A stretch of DNA of 64,000 nucleotides, taken from positions 1,240,001 to 1,304,000 of the forward strand of contig OW051492.1 of assembly GCA_932521035.1 (NCBI GenBank), in the 5' to 3' direction. The DNA comes from Oscheius dolichura (Eukaryota; Nematoda; Chromadorea; Rhabditida; Rhabditidae). The notes under the pieces were generated by a model. It did not search any database, had not been told where the DNA came from, and was given only the letters and a program-made list of their open reading frames with translations. The translations under genes were made by a program, and so were the position numbers. Shown in pieces: positions 1-11,892 of the stretch (its first letter is position 1; each line of letters starts with the position of its first letter).

Positions 1-149
1 GTCTAGTTTTAAAATGAGCGTCAGAACGTTATTTCCGCGCCAAACTTTAAATTTCAAAAGCTAAAATGTAGCCAAAAAGATGTTCTATTAAGTGATACTA
101 TGTATACTGTATATAAATAGAGAATGGCGGATCAGGCGCCCCAAAAAGA

Positions 150-2101
150 TCACTCACCATCTTGTAGTGTATATCTCGGCCTACAGACTCCACAGCTCGC
201 CTTACACCAAGCATTCATATAGCCAGCATTCCTCGTACATTCGCCTCGAGATGCCCAGGTGGCACAGCATTGATTTTCATTGAAACAGGACTCCTGTGAC
301 TGTATAACCACGGTGGGAAGAGCCACCGGTGGCGGAGTAGTGGGTGGCGGGGTATTCGCCGCCTGGACACATAACCCCCCGGCACAGAAGCCATTATAGC
401 AGGGGTTCTCTCCGGCACGGTAGACTCCACACTGCGCTCCTACTCGCATCTTCGCCACGCAGCGGGGATTGCCGTGGGACTGGTCACAGAAGAGGAATTT
501 GGAACCGCAGTCAGGACAAGTTGGCCGGGGAGCGTATTGGAAGAGATTATCCGTGTAGAGGTTAGAAATTCCGTCGTGGTTCTTTACCGGAGTGAAGGGG
601 GCCAGGTTCTGGCCGCCGAAGTGTTGTGGAGCGGAGCAGAGCTGGTTGTCCGGGGGGAAGGCCATCTCCCTATCTGCACGGCTCTGCCTCGCCTGGCGCC
701 ACATTTCCCAAATAAAATCGATGAAACAATGATGGAGATAGAAGATCGGATCGTTGGCTGAAGTATCCGTATCCAGCATGTCTCCTCCGACAAAGATGTG
801 GACATTCCCGTGACTGTATTCTAGACAGTTGAAGTCGGCAGTAAAAGGACAGCCGGGACGGGGAGCGGTGAAGGACAGGACCTCGTGGACTTGGGTCCTG
901 GAGAGAACAAAGTCGATGTTGGATTGATCCAGGAGCTGCCCCTGGGCGCCGACTTTTCGCTGGATGTTTCCTCTTCCCTGAAACAGGGAGAAGCCATTTT
1001 CGGGGTTTGGGAGCAAAACAAGAGCTCCGTAGTCCATTTCTGGTTCAAAAATGGGATCTCGCGCGGAATTTTCAACTTTTTGAGTGGTACGGTAACCAAA
1101 CCTACCTCCAATGTCTGCCAGGGATAGAAAGGCCCACTGTTGACATTCCCCTGAGCGTCAGTCCCTCCCATCAGTTCCGCCGTGAACATCACCGAGTCCC
1201 TCGGATTGGGAAGAGCCTGATCCAGGGTCGAATCCCAATATGGCAAATAAAGTGAGGGATCAATCTGTCGGATAGCGAATTCCACCCTAAATCCTCTATT
1301 AATACCAAAAAATGGAAGAATGAACCGTTTGATGTATTCCCGATGCCACGGGAGGAAAGCGGGTCCGCCGTGGGCGCCGCCTCCTTGATTCGCCTGGGAA
1401 TGGATCCGGGCCAGTCGATCGTATTCTCCACTCTGCTTCAAGACCCGGATGGCATTGTGATATCGCATCCTCTCATCGTCCGTCATTTGGCGGTACTCCT
1501 TACGAACTGCTTTCCGAAGAGGTTGGCCATTGGGCAGGGTGCAGTCGCCATTCGGTCCGGCGTTTCCTGAAAATATTCGTTCGTTTTACTTTTCTAGATA
1601 AAGGGGAGAATTGTGATCAGGAAAACTTAAAAATATCGATCATTGGTCCCAAAACGAAGGCGCATGTTCAAAAATGCGGGCAGTTCGAGCGCTCAGTCGT
1701 TTCAGGAGTAATTACCGGTTTCCCAGCTTCCGACTCTTTTTTAAATGAAAATATAGATTAAACCTGCCTCTCAAATAGGTACAAGCACAGCCGAGATCCA
1801 TACACTGATAGATATTCATAGGGATTGGCGCAAATTCGGCTGCTGTGCCCTTACCCAGTTGGCCGATGAGCCCCGGCGGGAGGGTTATCTTCTTCCTCCC
1901 TGCTTCTTTCTAAAAATTACGGTATATGTTATATAATATACAAAATATAGCCCTCACCCTGGCCTTATCGTCCCATCGATGGATCTGCTTGCACATTATC
2001 TTGGCGGCGGCGTTGGGAGCCTTGGCACAGGGATCGGCATCTTGTCCTTGTGTTAGAATAAGGAGAAATGGGACTAGAAATAGAGAAGGGGGCCACGGCA
2101 T
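150..2101 (-). CDS. Secreted tyrosinase (type-3 copper protein) with C-terminal ShKT domain
   Basis: Multi-exon gene. The start at 2101 gives a signal peptide (MPWPPSLFLVPFLLIL). Conserved blocks follow in order. CuA histidines lie in the exon around 1300-1486 (RIHSQ... AHGGPAFLPWHREY). CuB lies in the exon below 1037 (THEVL-like TQVHEVLSF, then NDPIFYLHHCFIDFIWE). A cysteine-rich stretch and a ShKT domain (CFNENQCCATWA... ASCGVC) end at about 180. An intron joins PWQTLE (about 1110) to KMDYGALV (about 1037), which explains the frame change. Family knowledge: nematode tyr genes oxidise phenols, possibly in cuticle cross-linking or immunity. The last codons (QDG|GTGAGT) could be a splice donor rather than the end, so a further exon beyond the window edge is possible. 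Which tyr paralogue this is cannot be decided. Confidence 0.85.
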
Positions 2102-2350
2102 GAAATGAACCGAGAAAGAGAGAGAGAGAGGGAGACAAATCAGCCGGGTTGAAGAAGAAGAAGAACAGGAACCCGAAGAAGGTATTATTATCATGTGAAC
2201 TTTACTGTAAACGGTTACTTTTTCTCCCATAGCGGGTTCCAGCCGCACTGGTTTGTTTCAAAGATGAACGTTTGTCAACCGGCGGTGTTTCATCGTCAAA
2301 AATTCAATTTATTCTCTAAAAAAAAACAAGATAATAATAACCGGTATCTA

Positions 2351-5300
2351 TCACAGAATACAACACGTTTTGCTAGTAGTAGTATTTTCGGGGAAGAGTT
2401 TGTTATACTGTATCGATTTGCGATCATAGGCGGGCGGCGGCTCATTCCGCCGGAGGAAGGCCTGCTTCGCCTGGAGTTCTGTCAGTTTCTCTTGGAGTTG
2501 TTTCATCTGCGCCTGCTGGCCTTCAAATGTATTCGACTGCTCTTTCATCTTGTTCTTCAGACTGTCGATCTCCTTCATTAGAGCCGATTCCGTGCTCCTG
2601 GAATTTTGAATTTCACTCTAGATCTAGAAGGCTTACAAGTTGCTACTGTCCTTGGTCTCCTTGTCTTCTTTTGCTCCTTTCGACTTTCCCAGCCGTTGGC
2701 TCTGACTTAGGGGAATGAATTCTGCGTCATTTAATTCCTTCCTCAACCAGGTGTCAGCCATAGTCGTTTCATCGGAAATTACCGGAGCGGAGCCTCCTCT
2801 TTTCGGCGGGCAGCCAGCTTTTGGTCTGGAAATGGAGATTGAGAAAGCGCGTTCGCCGCACCCGTAAAAACTCGGCAGCCGCGCGCAATGGCTTCCTGGC
2901 GCGTCAATTTGAAGACGCAAATTATTTGCTCAACCTCTTGAGGTTTGTAAACTTTCTGACCTATCGAATGATAGTGTCGGAGTATTTTTTGAAAAGCCTT
3001 CCCAGTTGGGAAGGTAATACACTGATATTGGAAAGGATACAGCACTCTTTTCAATTTTTTTTCCAACAGTAATCTCTGTTACTGTATCCCTTCCTCACTT
3101 TTAGACCATTTCCTGGTTTATTCTTACTCATTTTCCATATGTTTTAGACAGTTTTGCTCAAAAATGACTTACATTGAATAAGTACAGGTGTCGATCTGAA
3201 CCAGAACGCATTCTGCCGCTCCAACAACTGACGCTATTCGAATTGATCTATCCGATCCTCCAGAATCTAACCTAAACCACACTTATATTCATTTTATCCA
3301 CAAAATTCGGTTTCACCTTAAAATCAGCGAAGGGTGGGGGACAATATGCTCAACTGATGGTTTTTCCCTCCGCTTTGACGCCCATCTCGAGGCGGGAGTC
3401 GTCTCATACCTGAAGTTTTCGCTCTATCTGATTAAGTAAGTCTGCTCCATCTAACAAAGCCATTTTAAAGGTCTAACTAATAAAAATGAGCGGGAACGTG
3501 CCTCTTTTGAATAATCTGCATGTCTACGTCTTCTAGGGTCGCTGTGGTGGAGTCGACTTCCCCCTTGGAGCCCCAAAAGTAGAGTTCACTTTCTGTCGTC
3601 GCCACAATTGAATAGCCTCTTCCGCAGACGACTTGCTTTAATAAAAACATAAATACTTATATAATATATATGAAAATACTGAGCATGGCTTCGAGAGGAG
3701 AGTTTTGACGGGGCGGAGGCCGCCACTCGGTACCGGATCCATGTGTCCCATTCCCAGTTCGCCATTTTCATTCCTCCCAAAGATATAAACTTGCCCCGAC
3801 TCTAATAATACTAAAATATAAAATAATAATTAAAAATGGATTAAAAAACTCGCCTCCGAGGTTAAATTTCCCTACATGGACGTCAATTACCCGAGCGGGG
3901 AACGTCTTCAACAGCGAGGCGGTTAGAATGTTCTCGGAATTGGCCTGTAATTTAATTTTTTAGATTATTTTTAAAGCTTAAAATGTTCATTACATTAGAA
4001 TCTTTCGAGAAAAAGCCGTGACGAAATGCCAGATTCAATTTATTGTACTTATTCGAGCCCATAGCCATCATCTGCCCGTCGTCCGTCAATAGTACGGTAG
4101 AATTTGGACCACAGCGAGCCGAGACCACCTTGCCAGCTCCGGAAGGGATTTGAATCTAAAGAAAATGACGTCAGTTGCATAATACAAATTCAAATTTTGA
4201 GGAAAAATGGCTCTGACCCTAGAAAACTCCAAAAAATGCCGATAGGGCACGGATACTCCCCCTGAGGCGCGTTTCCCGCTCAATTTTTAGAATTTTACAG
4301 AATTTCTAAGTTCTATTATAGTATTTTTTTTTATTCTCTTCACAGTTAATGTCTAGTACAAACTTTAATTTCTAAGGACGATAGCCAAATTCGGGTTTAA
4401 AACGTCAAAAATAGCGGCAAGGTAGGATTGTTTGAACTGAGCGCCTTTCTCGCTCTATTGCTAAAAGTCTACAGTATCTACACTATTTTTACTGCTATTT
4501 TTAACTAGAATACATACTTTTGTAGGGGAGGGAACATTTTTCAGGTCTCCTGTTCCCAATTTTCCACATTCTCCGGTCCCCCAAGCGTAGACTTCCCCAT
4601 CCTCCGTAATGGCCACACTGTGCTCCGCTCCACAGGCTATTTCATTCACATGAACTCTGAAAAATAGCGTATTTCTTTTCTAAAATAATAAGAATTACCG
4701 TAGTAGGCTATCCACCAGAGCCGGCCTCAAAGCATCGTCAGATCCCTTGCCCAATCCGGCGAAGAGGCGCCGTCCACAAGCCAGTACCGCTCCCCGGTCA
4801 CAGGCTATCAAAGTGTAGCCGTCTCCCGCCGAGATGGTGTTTACATCCCTTCCTCTCAAAGGTTCCACAATCGTCGGGGTCTTCCGATCCACCCGGTCGC
4901 CCAGTCCCAGTTGGCCGTGGTCATTCTTCCCCCAGGCGTAGACATCCCCATCGTGGGTCAGGACAAAACGGTGGGAGATGCCTACCACTACCTAGAAAAT
5001 GGAAATAATGACGGTTACGGTAGCCTAATGGGTACTGTAGCTTGTCAGGATCTTCTAGACCTTTAAAGCAATGTTAATAATTCAGGGATTGGTCCAAGGG
5101 CGAGCATTTTGAACTGTGTCGTTTCGGGACCTCTGCCCGCTCTTTGAAGTTTAATTTCTACAGTACCTGTTTAATATGGATCCTCTTTGGGATGCCTTCA
5201 ACCGGTTGGAGGGAAATAGTCGATGGACAGAAGAGATACAGCGTGGAGATGACCGAGAGAGCCGATTTCATGGCCTGTCTCCTCTCGACTCGGATAGAAG

Positions 5301-6825
5301 GACGGAGCATCTAAAAATTGGCTGTCTAACTGTGGCCCTAGAATTCCCTCACCGCTAGAGCTTCCTTAGCCTCTGGCCTCTCGTCAGGGTCCAATTGGAG
5401 AAGTTGTCGGACGAGGAGCTTGATTGTGGAGGAATAGGGACCTCGGACAGGGGCGTAGGAACACTAAAATAAGTTTTTAATGAAAATAGAAGATCTTGTT
5501 TTTAATATTAAGCCGTTTTAAAGGTCCATAACTTCGAGAAAAAAAGGTTATGTCAGTTTTAAAGGTCTGGTAGCGGTTTGAAGCATTGGTAGGGTAAATT
5601 GATGGTCAGATGGCCGTTAGAAGCGTACCAGGGTCAATTTTAAAGATTTTGGCTTGTTTTAAAGGTCTGGAAGCTTTTAAAACCACCTGGAATCCCCTAA
5701 TTCTAATACAAACCGTCATGATCTTGTTCACCAGGGCCGGTAAGTTGTCCGCTTCGAAGGCTTTCTGAAGACAGGCCATTTCATACAGAATACAGCCGAG
5801 GGCCCACATATCACTCTTGGCGTTGTAAGCCAGTCCGGAACACTGAAATTAGAATATTATACACAAAAAATAGAGAGGTATTGCCATCTCGGGACTGATG
5901 TAATACGGTGTCCCGACGACAGTCCTGGCTCCCTGGGCCAGGGTTTCTGTCCCCATGACCTTACTGATCCCGAAATCTCCAACTTTCACGAATCCATCGG
6001 TTGTTAAGAAGACGTTAGCCGTTTTTAGATCTCTAAAGTGAAAAATTAATAAAGAAAAATATTGTAAAATGAAGAAAATATGGAAATTAGCATTGGAGCG
6101 AGGTTACACCCTATTTCTGATTGAAAACGCGGGCCAACTCTAAAATGCGTCTGGAACTCCAGTTTTTCATGTTTTTCTCCAAAATATTGTATTCTCTACC
6201 TGTGAAGGACAGAATTATGGTGTAAATAAGCCACTGCCGATAGCATTTGGGCGAAGAGATCCGTTACTGTCTCCTCGGAGAGAGGTCCTTGACACTTGGC
6301 CAAGTACTGGGCCAATGTTCCCCCGTCGGCGTATTCCATTTCAATCATTAGGACGCCTTCTTCTTCAAATGAATCATAATAGGAAATTATGTTGGGATGA
6401 TCGATTCGAGAGAGGAGATTCACCTAAAAAAGCCAGCTTTGAACCATTTTTCCGCGCGCCCGCACCCGTATAATCTCGGCAACGCGAGGCTTTGGCATTT
6501 TGCCGTACCAGACTAACTGTACCGCGCGGTGCCGAGTTTTTACGTGTGCGGGTGCATGGATTTCTACGGATTTTTGATTCACCTCATTGAGGGATAATTG
6601 CCGCTGTTGGCTGTCCAATTCGTACATATTGATCTCTTTTATAATTACTAGGGCTCCGTCTTCTTTCCTCCTATAAAGGACAGCCGATCCAAATGCTCCT
6701 GGAGACTTTTTAAAGGAGGAAAAGAGCGGCTTACCTTTCCCGACGGTTCGTATCCTCTCATAGCGGGTACTGGCCGAACTGGCGCGGAAGACGCTCTCAA
6801 CCCGGGAGCCGTCACCCGCGCGCAT
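2351..6825 (-). CDS. nekl-1: NEK9/NEK8-type NIMA-related kinase: kinase domain, RCC1 repeats, coiled coil, CaaX end
   Basis: Exons read in order on the minus strand. Start MRAGDGSR at 6825, glycine loop VGKG|AFGSAV, VIIKE lysine, [15 protein letters not shown] (6196-6423), [31 protein letters not shown] (about 5885-6032), [17 protein letters not shown] (5606-5842) and [16 protein letters not shown] (about 5357-5465). RCC1-like blades follow: [17 protein letters not shown] (4695-4993), [16 protein letters not shown] (about 4525-4658) and [15 protein letters not shown] (about 3720-3790). The C terminus (2351-2832) is a heptad-rich coiled coil ending in CCIL. Known family role: ciliary, trafficking and moulting-related NIMA kinases; the symbol is inferred from the kinase-RCC1-coiled-coil architecture only. 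A small exon near 3409-3467 ([18 protein letters not shown]) is probably included. Introns carry two palindromic elements, and one intron is GC-AG. Exact exon ends in the 2.8-3.6 kb part are uncertain. Confidence 0.85.
2847..2920. repeat. Palindromic element family P1, copy 1 (left arm only)
   Basis: Arm at 2857-2879 (CACCCGTAAAAACTCGGCAG) followed by typical loop sequence with CGCGC and ATGG. No complementary right arm is seen. It lies in an intron of the NEK gene. Confidence 0.75.
5843..5884 (-). other. Probable GC-AG intron in the NEK kinase domain
   Basis: The exon ends ...CCCGAGATG and is followed by GCAATACC. The next exon starts after ATTTCAG with TGTTCC. Splicing here gives ISPEM-CSGLAYN, the conserved end of the activation segment. 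No GT donor nearby preserves the frame. Confidence 0.65.
6453..6555. repeat. Palindromic element P1, copy 2
   Basis: Left arm CACCCGTATAATCTCGGCAA and right arm TGCCGAGTTTTTACGTGTGC, with GCGCGC-type edges. It is inside an intron near the 5' end of the NEK gene and has several mismatches, so it is a relatively old copy. Confidence 0.85.
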
Positions 6826-7447
6826 CTTACCCAAGTCGAAGTAGAGCTCGACAATTCGTCTAGAAGAGGATACTGTAGATTTTAAGAGGAAAAGAAGAAA
6901 GGAAATGGGAAACACGGCTTGGAGTGGTCTTTGTCCAGTGGCAGCAGTCATAAATGGCTTCTCTCTCCCTGTCATTAGACGCTTTTCATCAACAAGCAAT
7001 CTCTAGAGCTCAGCTGATTCCAGAAATTATCAGCAGATCTATATTTTTAGGAAGGAAAAAATATGGAATGGAGCATGTTCATCGATAGGTAGAAAAGGGC
7101 ATGAAAGAAGTTGAAATTATGAAGCTGACGACAAGTTCGGCGCGAAACCATCTGATTTTGAGGGGTACTACTATTTTTGCCGAGATTGGAGAAAATAAAT
7201 GGTCCCATAGTATCTATTAGCTCTCACCCAGGCGGGGACTCTGTACAGAAATGGGTTGACCACCTAAATGATGATTTGGACCTCTGATCCTTTAATTTGT
7301 CCGCACCGGGAACAATTGATGCTTTCATGGGCTCTAGGGGGTCACCATAGGCCAAAAACAAGAAATAACATAAAGAAAATGATGGTAAAGAGATCTATAG
7401 TACTCTAACTATGTAAAATAAAACTAATTGGCGCTAAAATGTGTATG

Positions 7448-7574
7448 GTCCATTTCCAACGGATATTCCTCCGAAAACCCCTCTCCGTTACGGGACCAGG
7501 AACCTTTCAGACCTGGTCCCATAGCGGAGACGCGCTGCCAAATTTGAATCCGGGGAATATCCGTTAGAAATGGA
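7448..7574. repeat. Foldback hairpin (about 127 bp)
   Basis: The left arm starts GTCCATTTCCAACGGATATT. The right arm ends AATATCCGTTAGAAATGGAC. A second inner complementarity is GGGACCAGG / CCTGGTCCC around 7492-7519. It is a MITE-like palindrome unrelated to P1; no clear target duplication was found. Confidence 0.75.
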
Positions 7575-8190
7575 CTATAATATAGTGGAAGAGTACCGCT
7601 GCCCTTTCGTTGTTATTATGACGCGTTTATCTAGTTTTCGCTGGGAATACGGGGGCTTTTCTCTCTCCCCGTTTATAGCAAATATAACTGACGATTTTTC
7701 AAGAAAAAGGAAGAATGAATGAGCTGTCCTATTGAAGGAGAGTTTGAACTGAGATACTTGATCGCATTTCCTGAGAACGAGGCCCATTCAGCCATAAATG
7801 AGCGTCACTCTCTTTCTCTCCGTAGAATATGACCGACTCGGGATTTTAATTAATTTATCGTCATGTTTTCTGATTTTTTCCTTGAAAAAATAAGCTGCCA
7901 ATCTACCAAATAACGGTACATCCTCTATATAACCGTCTTTTCAAATTTGTTTTAATAATTTCCACTTCTCGGCGGTGTCTGTTTCCCTAGGCGACGAAAT
8001 GGTGAGAGAAGGGCGTCTCATTTGATATACAATAAGGGCAAATGTAGTGGAACTTTGAAAAGTGGAAGAAAAGGCGAGGATTATTGTAGTTTTAATTGTT
8101 TACAAGGAGAAAATATCATTGAAATGAAAAAGTTGGCCATTTTTTGGCGTTTTGGAGGATATCCAAGCCTTATCGGAAGATGTGAGCTTC

Positions 8191-8290
8191 GCGCCGCCGC
8201 ACCCGTAAAAAGTCGGCAGCTGGGAGACATGGAGCCTTGGCGCGCTGAATACAGGGCAATCTGCTGCCGAGATTTTACGGGTGCGGGCGC
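8191..8290. repeat. Palindromic element P1, copy 3
   Basis: Complete 100-bp copy: GCGCCGCCGCACCCGTAAAA on the left and TTTTACGGGTGCGGGCGC on the right, with a loop of about 45 nt containing ATGGAG and GGCGCGC. Confidence 0.9.
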
Positions 8291-8992
8291 ACAAACCCAA
8301 ATGGACGGAAATCAGTTCTTTTGGTCATTTTTGAGGTCTAACTCATTTTCTTTGAAGAATATCGAAAATCTAGCATGCTCATCGTATTTTTCAGTCTCTT
8401 TCACCCCAGAAATCCCCCATATCATCCCATAATTCCCTCATTTTTTACCTGTTATGTGGTGGCAATTCGGCGCCAAGGAAACGAACAACAAATCGCACAG
8501 ATATCTGAAAATAGCCGTTGTATAATTGCAATTAGATTTGCTTCTCTCTTTTTTTCTGGCGGGAGAAATGGGTATACATTGAGAGGAATGGATTGGGGGG
8601 GAATAGATATTTTGGATGACGAGGGACGGGGGGAAAGAGAAAACCTTTTCTGAAGACCTGCATGACGGGAAAATAGAAAATAGAGGAGAGAGATGATTTG
8701 GGGGGAGGTTTTAATAATACACGACTGATGATGACAGGCTTTAAATGTGGGAAAGGAGGAGGGGGAGCCACAGTTAGACAGCTTGACGGGAAAGTTGAGC
8801 AAAATAGATGATTCGTTCTATTTTATTTGTATAAAAAGTGGGAAAACCCGGTTTCTATGTCTGTTATGCAAAAAATTTGAATGGAAAACAGCATGGGGGC
8901 GTTCAAATAATGCTATTTCGGACCAGAATCCGTCCAAATCTTGAGGAGTGCAGTATGCGCAAAAAAAGGAATTTTACCAGCGTAGAAGCTAC

Positions 8993-9993
8993 CGAATCAA
9001 AAGAATGATCTGCTGCTGCAAATCTCCTCCTCCTTCCATAATAATCAGGTATGTAAGATTTCGCCACCTCTCCTCCCCTCTTTGAACTCTGATAACCGTG
9101 ACTTATGTTGTAGTCAATTTTTAATCAGCGCCCCCGATTTCATAATCCAATTGTACGCGGACTCACCTTGGTCTTGTTGATTCCCTGAATCAGGGAAACG
9201 ATGGCAGTGGAATCTTCGACGGGATAGTTGAGGAAAAAGTCAAGGAAAGAGTTGGAGGCCATTCTTTCGGCCAGGAGCCAGCGGAGAAACCCTCGAGTGG
9301 AAGAATTCTCCGGTCGGAGACCTTTCTTATCTATTTTCTGGAAAAAAATGTGCTCTTTTCGCTTTTAGGCTTACGGTAGACCCACCTCATTGACAGCATT
9401 ACACAGCCGAAGCCCGTATGTCTTGGATTGGACGTGGAAACCGAAATTTCGAATTCCCGGTGATGTGGCGGCTGTTAATTGGTCTAAAACAATTAATTAA
9501 GTAAAATAACACAATTATAATGAGTAAAGAATAACCTATTCCTCTGAAAAATCCTATTTTCTCCGCGCCAGGCTACTGTAAGCGCGCTATCCACCGAACT
9601 ACACTCCACAATTGGGGTTTTCATGCGTTTTTTCCGATTTTTTTTTCATTTTTTGGTTTCTATCCGTTCATCACTATTAACTACAGTATCTCCAATCAAA
9701 AAAATAAAGAAAAGTGCTAAAAATAGTTAGAAAAATGAAGAACACCTGATCTGGCGTGCGGATAGATAGAGCGCGCTTACGGGGCGCGGTTACGGTACTG
9801 GATAGAATTTTATGGGAAAACTACTGTATTACAGTATTCCTTACAATAGTATTGCTCATTTTTACCTTTCAATTGGTCCAAATTAACATTATGGTAGTCA
9901 TAATGGAGCATTACCGTCGATGACTGGGCTGCGCGTCGGAGATCTCGACATTCTGAATGGCAGAGGAGTACGGTAGATGCCAGTTTGGCAGTC
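8993..9993 (-). CDS. Unrecognised protein-coding gene, at least four exons
   Basis: Four phase-compatible exons flanked by AG/GT: 9866-9993 (TAKLASTVLLCHSECRD...), 9386-9483 (QLTAATSPGIRNFGFHVQSK...), 9167-9337 (ending LNYPVEDSTAIVSLIQGINK) and 8993-9088 (EVAKSYIPDYYGRRRRFAA). Donors are GTAAAA, GTGGGT, GTGAGT and GTAGCT; acceptors are TTCCAG, TTTTAG, TTCCAG and TATCAG. All four keep one continuous frame, which is unlikely by chance. I do not recognise the family. No start or stop codon was identified, so the ends are open. The product looks soluble, with no membrane segment. The 380-nt intron (9484-9865) contains GC-box-like tRNA-related sequence near 9576. A decayed gene fragment is the main alternative. 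Confidence 0.5.
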
Positions 9994-10410
9994 CTGGAAA
10001 TTTAAAGGGCTTAAATAAAGTATAAACAGAGGAGAAAAGTTCAATTAATCAAAAGTAGGCTGGCTGGGTATTTCTCTCCCCGGGAGAGCGCGTTGCCAGG
10101 GGAAGTCAGTCCCGTTGGAACGGGAGGCTACGTGGCCGTGACGAGCAGATTACTCGCAGATGACCGACGGGGGATACTTCCTCTCTCTCTCTCTCTCTGT
10201 TTTTTTTAATTTTTCGATGCAATTAGGACATAACACTACATGGAATACAAGAAACAGAAGGAAATTTGAGTTTTATGATCATATTCTGGTCGAGAATCCT
10301 CTTGTTTCACCCGGCACTGGAGAAGAGCAACATCTTCTCTCTTCCCCTTTATTCTCAAAGATTAAAAAACAAAATGAGATGCATAGATTATGAAGCATAG
10401 TGGTTGGAGA

Positions 10411-11892
10411 TCATCCAACAGTCATCACCGGTACTTGGCAGGCGTAATTACTCTGGTCGGTGCACGCAAGATCATGCCATAAACCAATACCGGCAGGGCC
10501 AAAATATGCGCTGTTCGCTGTGATGAGCTGAAAATGAAATGTAACCAAGTAGTCGAATCTAGCCGGTATTTGTGGTATTGTTCCCCTTTTGTTTTTTTTT
10601 CTCTTTTCGCTTCCTAATAATGTTCACTTTTTGTTCCCTCCTTGTAAACACTAATAACACTTCTTGTTGAGATTTCTCTTTTTCCAACAAACAGATAATC
10701 GATTCTGTTATAGTCTGTTTCAAATTGAAATGTCTCCTTTTTTAAAGGTTAAATAAGTAGCAGATCGGGGCATTTTGCTGTCTAGATGGTCCAACTCGAC
10801 AGTTTTGCGTGTATTTTTATGCGAATTTCACACACTGTTTTTATTGTTTTTATCATTGCATTTGCCTATATGAATTATTATCTACCAAAAAAAAGAGAAA
10901 AAAAAAATAGACGAAATCTATGTCATATCCAAATATCAAAAACTTTGTGAGAACTCGAACTCGAAAAATTTGAAGGTCTGCACCGCGCGCGCGAAAATAC
11001 ATTTTCATTTGAAACAGACTATATGATGAGTAAATGTATCTGAACTTACTAAAGCGCAACTGGGAGAAGCATCCGGTTGTGCGATGGCAGGTCCGGTATA
11101 CCACGGGGAATAAACTAGCTAGAGCATTGGTAATTGTATTAGTCACAATGAGAAAAGATACCGGAGTTCCGTCAACATACATATAATTAGCCATAATCCA
11201 CGCAAGCCCTCCTCCACAACCAGTGGTACAGCTCACTCCGATCCAGGGCACACCATGAACAAAAGGATCGGTAATAAATGGTGGAGGTTCCATCTGAGCA
11301 AGCACTGCAAAATGGGGAAACTGTAAACTTCTGGCTGTAAACTCGCTCAAAACGAAATTATTTTCCTCCGGGCTACGAATTGCAGCCAAATCTCCACCAT
11401 CCGCCATACAAGCAGCTCGTGCATCGTTCCAGGTAAATCTGGTAGCTGATGGACTGACATAATAACAGGCAGAGGTGAGAAGGTTGGGATCCGTGAAGAG
11501 GTGATAATTGGCGGGGCATACCACTGAAAGGAACGCCGTTAGATACTGTACTCCTTTCAATTAATCCTCCATTTTGGATTACTCTTCAAAATTTTTGGGG
11601 GGCACTGTAAGCTAAAAAATGTACTATATAATGTAACCAACGTGAAGTTGTTGTAGTCGTAGTCGTCGTGGTTGTCGTGGACGTGGTCGTCGGAGTAGTA
11701 GTGGTGGTTGGAATAATAGAAATCGTTGTTGTAGTGAAAACGCCAGGGATATCCGGCCGATCGTCTGCTGGAATTGTGACCCCCTACTTATTCGGGATAA
11801 AAACACAAATAAGACTCACGCGATTCGGTCGGAATACAGCCATGAAGCACAGAAAACCAAGATACCAAGAGGATTGACAGCTGCCGCCACAT
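10411..11892 (-). CDS. Secreted C-type lectin with Thr-rich linker
   Basis: Exon 1 (11820-11892) encodes signal peptide MWRQLSILLVSWFSVLHGC. Exon 2 (about 11646-11770) encodes a mucin-like linker of almost only Thr with some Pro and Ser, a likely O-glycosylation region. Exon 3 (about 11172-11521) starts the lectin domain: VCPANYHLFTD, FTWNDARAACMADGGDLAAI, VPWIGVSC. Exon 4 (about 11051-11123) reads LVYSPWYTGPAIAQPDASP. Exon 5 (10411-10527) ends it: GLWHDLACTDQSNYACQVP. All phases agree. Family knowledge: nematode clec genes encode extracellular, often pathogen-responsive lectins. The calcium site appears modified (no clear EPN/QPD; the QPD in AQPDASP may be the counterpart), so sugar binding is uncertain. 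Confidence 0.85.

Larger units (their letters stand above)
7000..8990. other. Intergenic stretch between NEK gene and unrecognised gene
   Basis: No supported coding exon. It contains a 127-bp hairpin (7448-7574), one P1 palindrome (8191-8290) and one copy of the short dispersed motif GCCACAGTTAGACAGC (8767-8782). The 8375-8800 part is purine/pyrimidine skewed and yields only low-complexity reading frames. The NEK promoter should lie near 6830-7200. Confidence 0.6.

Noticed and set aside
344-761. Plus-strand open frames overlapping the tyrosinase
   Set aside because: They are antisense to strongly conserved tyrosinase/ShKT codons and show no domain of their own.
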